Positions 15,138-19,167 of a stretch of DNA of 19,167 nt are shown piece by piece. The stretch's first letter is position 1; every line of letters begins with the position of its first letter. Both the position numbers and the translations under genes were made by a program. The notes beneath the pieces are model-generated. The model had not been told where the DNA came from and made no database searches. It was given only the letters and a program-made list of their open reading frames with translations. This stretch comes from an uncultured Collinsella sp. (GTDB taxonomy: Bacteria > Actinomycetota > Coriobacteriia > Coriobacteriales > Coriobacteriaceae): positions 1 through 19,167 of the forward strand of contig URBS01000026.1 in the NCBI GenBank assembly GCA_900546085.1. The letters run 5' to 3'.

Positions 15138-15923
15138 ATGACCGAAACCGCTGTTGAAACTTACGAGACCACGACGAGGGGCGCCGCCTCGATGGCAGCC
15201 TATCGCGCCGTTCGTATCTTGCAACTATTAAGCGAAAACACCGGCGAGGACAAGGCCATGCTTTCCGATGAGTTGATCCGGCGCCTCGCCCATCCCGACG
15301 ACCCCGCCCGCATGCCCATCTCGGCGGCGCGGCGCAGCATCTACACCGCCATCTCCGCACTTCGCCATGCCGGATACGAAATTGAGTACAAGCGCGGCGT
15401 GGGGTATCGGCTCTTGACCCGTCCGCTCACCGACGAAGAGATCATCCGGCTCCACGGCATGGTCATGCGCAACCGCTCTACACCCATCGCCATTCGAAAA
15501 AGCATGGCGCAGCACCTGGTCGCCATGGCGAGTGCCGACGTTCGCGGCTACCTCGATGCGCCCGAGCCTGCTCCAAGCGCAGACGGCAAATCCACCAAGG
15601 CCACACGCACGCCCGTCAAGCGCATCGATGCCTGCGAGCTCATCGAGCAGGCCATCGACCACGGAACCACGGTGAGTTTTGATATTTCGAGTGTCACGGC
15701 ACGCGGAGAGGTCGAAGTGGCGCGGATGACACTCCGGCCCTTTGCCATCAAGCAACGAGACGGCATCTCGTATTTGCTGGGAACGGTCTATGACGCGCGA
15801 GGCGCCGATGACACGTTGCGTACCGTAGAGATCGGCCGAATGAGAAACGTCACCACACGTCTCCTCGACGGCAAGAAGCTCTTCGCCGCCCTGGACGAGG
15901 ACGATGCCTCCTCCGCCGCATAA
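15138..15923 (+). CDS. Winged-helix, WYL-like transcriptional regulator
   Basis: A 261-residue protein. Residues about 15-95 resemble a DeoR/HTH_11-type winged helix (AAYRAVRILQLLSE, then SAARRSIYTAISALRHAGYE and a beta wing YKRGVGYRLL). The C-terminal part (about 170-255) contains the pattern LRPFAIKQRDGISYLLGTVYDA and RTVEIGRMRNV, which matches the layout of WYL ligand-binding domains (Pro-aa-xx-G-xx-Y-L-xG then R-x-ErI-xRI), although the W-Y-L triplet itself is replaced. A charged Ser/Thr/Lys linker joins the halves. The ATG at 15138 is used, with GGAAAGGA about 10 bases upstream; a GTG three codons earlier is too close to that site. It stands alone; the ABC operon begins 160 bases after it and could be its target. 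Its ligand is unknown. Confidence 0.78.
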   Translation: MTETAVETYETTTRGAASMAAYRAVRILQLLSENTGEDKAMLSDELIRRLAHPDDPARMPISAARRSIYTAISALRHAGYEIEYKRGVGYRLLTRPLTDEEIIRLHGMVMRNRSTPIAIRKSMAQHLVAMASADVRGYLDAPEPAPSADGKSTKATRTPVKRIDACELIEQAIDHGTTVSFDISSVTARGEVEVARMTLRPFAIKQRDGISYLLGTVYDARGADDTLRTVEIGRMRNVTTRLLDGKKLFAALDEDDASSAA

Positions 15924-15992
15924 GACCCTCCGCCGCCCATTCGACTACCCGTACCGCCCATCCGATTCTGTATTAAAAAACCCGCCAGGCTG

Positions 15993-16067
15993 TTGTAAAA
16001 ATGGACATCAGCGCTACTATAGTTCCACTTGCACTTTGTCCCAGTGCAGTGTTTCCAGCCATTTTTA
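15993..16067 (+). promoter_or_regulatory. Promoter and nested dyads upstream of the ABC operon
   Basis: TTGTAA (15993-15998) and TACTAT (16015-16020), 16 bases apart, form a plausible promoter. A dyad begins 6 bases downstream: CACT (16026-16029) plus GCACT (16031-16035) pair with AGTGC (16043-16047) plus AGTG (16048-16051), nine pairs with one bulged T. An outer 9-bp repeat, TAAAAATGG (15996-16004) with CCATTTTTA (16059-16067), encloses the -10 region. The inner dyad could be an operator or the first hairpin of the leader RNA. No T-box motif (TGGNACCGCG) is present. Confidence 0.5.
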
Positions 16068-16083
16068 TACTGGGGGTAATGAT

Positions 16084-17064
16084 ATGAAGGACATCACCAT
16101 CAGCCGCAGGAGCCTTCTGGTCTCCGCCGGTCTGCTCGCGCTCGCCCCGCTCGCCGGATGCGGCGGCAACTCTGGTTCCGGCTCTGCTGCCGCTGGTTCC
16201 GACTACACCATCGGCGTTCTGCAACTCACCGAGCACTCCGCACTCGATGCCGCCAACGACGGCTTTGTCAAGGCCATCAAGGAGAGCGGCCTTAAGGTCA
16301 AGATCGACCAGAAGAACGCCCAGAACGACCAGTCCACGTGTAAGTCCATTGCCGACAAGTTTGTGGGCGACAACGTCGACCTGATCTACGCCATCGCCAC
16401 GCCTGCCGCGCAGGCCGCCGCCGGCGCCACGGCCGATATCCCCATCGTGGGCTGCGCCATCACCGACTACGCCGCCTCCGGCCTGGTCCAGGACAACGAC
16501 AGGCCCGGCACCAACGTCACCGGTGCCTCCGACCTCACCCCGGTCGCCGAGCAGCTCGAGATGATGCAGAAGGTCCTGCCCGATGTAAAGAAGGTCGGTC
16601 TGCTCTACTGCACCGCCGAGTCCAACTCCGACGTCCAAATCAAGGCCGCCAAGAAGGAACTCGGCAAGCTGGGCCTGGAGTACACCGACTTCACCGTCTC
16701 GAGCTCCAACGAGATCCAGTCCGTCGTCGAGTCCGCCGTGGGCAAGGTCGACGCGCTCTACTCCCCCACCGACAACACCATCGCCGCGGGCGCTTCGCAG
16801 GTGGGCCAGATCTGCAAGGAAAACAAGCTTCCCTACGTGACTGGCGAGGAGGGCATGTGCATGGCCGGTGGCCTGTTCACCCTCTCCATCAACTACGAGG
16901 ATCTGGGCTACGCCGCGGGCGAGATGGCCGTCAAGATCCTGAAGGGCGAGGCCAAGCCCGAGGATATGCCGATCAAGCACCTCTCGAGCAAGGACCTGGT
17001 CGTCGTCAAGAACGACGAGATGGCCGAGGCTCTGGGCATCGACCTTTCCGCTCTGGACGAGTAG
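16084..17064 (+). CDS. ABC transporter substrate-binding lipoprotein (TrpX/ABC_sub_bind type)
   Basis: A 326-residue extracytoplasmic binding protein. Its N-terminus has a signal with twin arginines (SRRSLLVSAG, Arg8-Arg9) and a lipobox LAGC with Cys26, so it is probably a lipoprotein exported by the Tat or Sec route. A Gly/Ser/Ala linker follows, and the mature domain begins DYTIGVLQLTEHSALDAA. The segments KVGLLYCTAESNSDVQIK and YSPTDNTIAAG and the internal fold fit the ABC_sub_bind (PF04392) family, to which TrpX of the tryptophan-linked TrpXYZ importers belongs. The ATG at 16084 is preceded by GGGGGTAAT; a longer open frame reaching into the previous gene lacks a signal peptide at its start. 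The substrate is unknown: aromatic amino acids are a family-based guess. It is the first gene of the importer unit. Confidence 0.9.
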   Translation: MKDITISRRSLLVSAGLLALAPLAGCGGNSGSGSAAAGSDYTIGVLQLTEHSALDAANDGFVKAIKESGLKVKIDQKNAQNDQSTCKSIADKFVGDNVDLIYAIATPAAQAAAGATADIPIVGCAITDYAASGLVQDNDRPGTNVTGASDLTPVAEQLEMMQKVLPDVKKVGLLYCTAESNSDVQIKAAKKELGKLGLEYTDFTVSSSNEIQSVVESAVGKVDALYSPTDNTIAAGASQVGQICKENKLPYVTGEEGMCMAGGLFTLSINYEDLGYAAGEMAVKILKGEAKPEDMPIKHLSSKDLVVVKNDEMAEALGIDLSALDE

Positions 17065-17135
17065 CGCCATGCGCGGTAACGCGTCTAGGGCCCGCACGCG
17101 CGCCACAGCCGCGTTATTCAATATCTGAGTCCTTG

Positions 17136-17193
17136 GGGCGAACGCTAAAGACCGGCGTTCGCCCTGCTTGTTTCGGATGAGACAAAACATCCG
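17136..17193 (+). terminator. Hairpins between binding protein and permease genes
   Basis: GGGCGAACGC (17136-17145) pairs perfectly over 10 bp with GCGTTCGCCC (17155-17164), followed by TGCTTGTTTC. A second, smaller repeat, CGGATG (17174-17179) with CATCCG (17188-17193), comes next. They probably act as a partial terminator or mRNA stabiliser that gives more binding protein than permease, as in many binding-protein operons. Confidence 0.6.
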
Positions 17194-17268
17194 TCCGCAG
17201 CTCTTTTATGCATTGGTACCGCTATTATGGAAAATCACGTGTCCACCCTATCCTAGGAGGTATGAAGC

Positions 17269-18192
17269 ATGCTCATTGCGTTGCAGGGCGCCGTTTCGCA
17301 GGGCGTCCTCTGGGGCATTATGGTGCTTGGCGTGTTTATCACGTTCCGCCTGCTCGACATCCCCGATATGACCTGCGACGGCAGCTTTGCCCTCGGCGGC
17401 TGTGTCTGCGCCGTGCTCATCGTCAACAATAACGTCGACCCCTTGCTCGCCGTGCTGGCCGGCATGTGCGCCGGCGCCATCGCGGGCGCCGTCACGGGCA
17501 TCTTGACCACCGTCTTTGAAATTCCCGCAATCCTCGCCGGAATCCTTACGCAGATCAGTCTGTGGTCCATCAACCTGCGCATCATGGGCAAGTCCAACAC
17601 GCCCATCCTTGCCAAGGGCACCATCTTCTCGTCTGTCAGTCACATGACGGGCCTGCCGCAGTCCACTGTTGCCATTATCTTGGGCATTGTGCTGGCCGTG
17701 GCCATCGTCGCCATCCTGTACTGGTTCTTTGGTACCGAGATCGGCTCCGCACTGCGCGCCACCGGCAACAACGAGTACATGATCCGCGCCCTGGGCGTCA
17801 ACACCAACTCCACCAAGATGATCGCCCTCGTGCTCTCCAACGCCCTCATCGGCCTCTCCGGCGCGCTTATCTGCCAGAGCCAAAAGTATGCCGACATTGG
17901 CATGGGTACCGGCGCCATCGTTATCGGTCTTGCCGCCATCGTCATCGGCGAGGTGCTCGGCCGCCTGCTGCCCGGCGGTCTCACGCAGTTCTCCGTCCGT
18001 CTGGCCTCCGCTGTCTTTGGCTCCGTGGTCTACTTCCTCATCCGCGCCATCGTGCTGCAGCTGGGCATGGACGCCAACGACATGAAGCTGCTCTCCGCCG
18101 TGATCGTCGCCGTTGCCCTGTGCGTACCTGTGGTTTGGGAGCGCTACAAGCTCCGCAGCTCCTACACGAGGGGAGATGAGGCAGATGCTTAA
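17269..18192 (+). CDS. ABC transporter permease (TrpY/BPD_transp_2 type)
   Basis: A 307-residue inner-membrane permease with about eight hydrophobic helices, of the branched-chain-amino-acid/sugar (LivH-like) permease family that pairs with ABC_sub_bind proteins. Landmarks are FITFRLLDIPDMTCDGSFALGG near the N-terminus and RATGNNEYMIRALGVNT, the EAA-like cytoplasmic loop that contacts the ATPase. The ATG at 17269 has AGGAGG 8 bases upstream; another ATG between them (17262) is out of frame. The last codons overlap the ATPase start by 8 bases, so the two are translationally coupled. The gene is followed by one ATPase, so the importer probably uses two copies each of this permease and the ATPase. 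Confidence 0.9.
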   Translation: MLIALQGAVSQGVLWGIMVLGVFITFRLLDIPDMTCDGSFALGGCVCAVLIVNNNVDPLLAVLAGMCAGAIAGAVTGILTTVFEIPAILAGILTQISLWSINLRIMGKSNTPILAKGTIFSSVSHMTGLPQSTVAIILGIVLAVAIVAILYWFFGTEIGSALRATGNNEYMIRALGVNTNSTKMIALVLSNALIGLSGALICQSQKYADIGMGTGAIVIGLAAIVIGEVLGRLLPGGLTQFSVRLASAVFGSVVYFLIRAIVLQLGMDANDMKLLSAVIVAVALCVPVVWERYKLRSSYTRGDEADA

Positions 18193-18979
18193 GCTCTCGC
18201 ACGTCAAAAAGACCTTTAACAAGGGCACCGTCACCGAGAAGCGCGCCCTTACCGGCGTCGACCTCACCCTGAATGACGGCGACTTTGTAACCGTGATTGG
18301 CGGCAACGGCGCCGGCAAATCCACGCTGCTCAACATGATCGCCGGCGTGTATCCGCTCGATTCGGGTGTCATCGAGCTCGATGGCACCGATATCTCGCGT
18401 CTGAGCGAGTCGCAGCGCGCCAAGTACCTGGGCCGCGTGTTCCAGGACCCCATGCGCGGCACCGCTGCCGATATGCAGATCGCCGAGAACCTGGCCCTCG
18501 CCAAGCGCCGTGGCCAGCGTCGCGGCCTTTCGTGGGGCGTCACCAAAGCCGAGAAAGATGAGTACGTTGAGCTGCTCAAGCGTCTGGACCTTGGTCTGGA
18601 TACGCGCCTCAACGCTAAGGTCGGCCTGCTCTCGGGCGGCCAGCGCCAGGCGCTCACCCTGCTCATGGCCACGCTCACTAAGCCGCGCCTGCTGCTGCTC
18701 GACGAGCACACCGCAGCACTCGACCCTAAGACGGCCTCTAAGGTGCTCAACCTGACCGAGGAGATCGTCGACGAGAACCACCTGACCACGCTCATGGTCA
18801 CGCACAACATGAATGACGCCATCCGTCTGGGGAATCGCCTGATCATGATGCACGAGGGTCACGTGATCTACGACGTGGCGGGCGACGAGAAGAAGTCGCT
18901 TACCGTGGCCGACCTGCTGCAGAAGTTCGAGGAGGTCTCGGGCGGCGAGCTCGCCAACGACCGCATGCTGCTGAGCTAA
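18185..18979 (+). CDS. ABC transporter ATP-binding protein (TrpZ-like)
   Basis: A 264-residue ATPase that powers the importer. Walker A is GGNGAGKST (39-47), the signature is LSGGQ (149-153), Walker B ends LLLLDE with Asp173 and Glu174, and the H-loop His207 is in VTHNM. The Q-loop lies in GRVFQDPMRGTAADM. The ATG at 18185 is chosen: GAGG and GGGGAG lie upstream, while an alternative ATG at 18176 would leave no room for a ribosome binding site. It overlaps the permease stop by 8 bases. In this family such ATPases stay close to the TrpX/TrpY partners; the gene is followed directly by terminators, so the unit ends here. Confidence 0.95.
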   Translation: MLKLSHVKKTFNKGTVTEKRALTGVDLTLNDGDFVTVIGGNGAGKSTLLNMIAGVYPLDSGVIELDGTDISRLSESQRAKYLGRVFQDPMRGTAADMQIAENLALAKRRGQRRGLSWGVTKAEKDEYVELLKRLDLGLDTRLNAKVGLLSGGQRQALTLLMATLTKPRLLLLDEHTAALDPKTASKVLNLTEEIVDENHLTTLMVTHNMNDAIRLGNRLIMMHEGHVIYDVAGDEKKSLTVADLLQKFEEVSGGELANDRMLLS

Positions 18980-19018
18980 AACCTGCCAATAAGGGACAGG
19001 TTTATTTTGGCAGGTTTT
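18978..19018 (+). terminator. Terminator of the ABC operon
   Basis: AAAACCTGCCAA (18978-18989) pairs perfectly over 12 bp with TTGGCAGGTTTT (19007-19018). It starts at the ATPase stop codon, and its 3' arm ends in a T-run. The loop is 17 bases. Confidence 0.8.
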
Positions 19019-19033
19019 ATCTGCGCAAACGTC

Positions 19034-19073
19034 AAAACCGCCGCAAAGGAGCAGATACCTTTGCGGCGGTTTT
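19034..19073. terminator. Second terminator-like hairpin, 16-bp stem
   Basis: Arms 19034-19049 and 19058-19073 are perfect inverted repeats (AAAACCGCCGCAAAGG with CCTTTGCGGCGGTTTT) around an 8-base loop. A and T runs flank both ends, so it can work in both directions. Confidence 0.8.
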
Positions 19074-19118
19074 CGCTAACCCCCATATCGAGCACAGAAG
19101 CCCGTCCGAATTTGAACT

Positions 19119-19152
19119 GCCTCCCATTTCTTGGACATGAGAAATGGGAGGC
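19119..19152. terminator. Third terminator-like hairpin, 13-bp stem
   Basis: GCCTCCCATTTCT (19119-19131) pairs perfectly with AGAAATGGGAGGC (19140-19152), followed by TTTCTTTAT on the plus strand. It lies at the edge of the window and may also serve a gene beyond it. Confidence 0.75.
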
Positions 19153-19167
19153 TTTCTTTATGCGCGT

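Noticed and set aside
15924..16083. T-box or other known riboswitch before the TrpX-like gene
   Set aside because: The dyads are clear, but no T-box consensus or specifier loop was seen. The signals are better described as promoter and operator-like.
15973..17190. Long minus-strand open frame opposite the binding-protein gene
   Set aside because: It is an antisense shadow of a high-GC gene. The plus-strand frame has a signal peptide, a ribosome binding site and family motifs.
17248..18846. Minus-strand open frame opposite the permease and ATPase genes
   Set aside because: Its composition is that of a codon shadow, and both plus-strand genes are clear.
1..19167. CRISPR array, tRNA or rRNA genes, transposase or phage genes
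   Set aside because: No regularly spaced repeats, tRNA-like cloverleaf or CCA end, ribosomal motifs or recombinase motifs were noticed by eye on either strand.

Overview
The window is about 19 kb of high-GC DNA and looks like a chromosomal contig from a gut actinobacterium of the class Coriobacteriia, most likely Collinsella or a close relative. This is inferred from gene content and codon style (a FeoA-FeoB fusion, PTS genes, a TrpXYZ-like ABC system, an OatA-like acyltransferase, purine-rich ribosome binding sites with ATG/GTG/TTG starts). No 16S gene or other decisive marker is present. Bases 1-43 are not biological: they match the index-bearing end of an Illumina TruSeq adapter, so the true sequence begins at 44 inside a gene.

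Layout. (1) 44-2427: a truncated RpiR-family regulator converges on a sugar PTS EIICB gene of the glucose/maltose (MalX/GlvC-like) type. (2) 2742-5544, minus strand: a FeoA-FeoB fusion ferrous iron transporter, preceded by a small all-beta hypothetical protein. (3) 5545-6006: a gene-free stretch with two large stem-loops, one with a nearly perfect 22-bp stem. (4) 6007-9259: a dimethylarginine dimethylaminohydrolase (DDAH) gene followed by an APC-family amino-acid permease, divergent from a GntR/FCD regulator; the shared control region holds a perfect 12-bp palindrome. (5) 9260-9470: a complex multi-stem palindromic element between convergent genes. (6) 9470-11184: an alpha/beta-hydrolase (esterase) divergent from a stand-alone EIIA(Glc)-type protein, which is followed by a long imperfect hairpin. 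(7) 11422-14881: an OatA-like membrane acyltransferase/SGNH protein and asparaginyl-tRNA synthetase with a clear terminator. (8) 15138-15923: a winged-helix, WYL-like regulator. (9) 16084-18979: a three-gene ABC importer (Tat-type lipoprotein binding protein, permease, ATPase) of the TrpXYZ/ABC_sub_bind type, with a promoter and nested dyads upstream and three successive terminator-like hairpins downstream.

How the parts may work together. The EIICB lacks a fused EIIA, and the soluble EIIA about 8 kb away could serve it. DDAH would convert mono- or dimethylarginine to citrulline plus a methylamine, and the permease next to it could import the substrate or exchange it for product under GntR control. 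The ABC genes form one transcription unit. The most interesting items are the DDAH-permease-GntR module and the large structured intergenic elements at about 5711-5850, 9295-9427 and 11227-11311. No CRISPR array, phage, transposase, tRNA or rRNA gene was seen. All dyads and promoters were found by eye, without folding or database searches.
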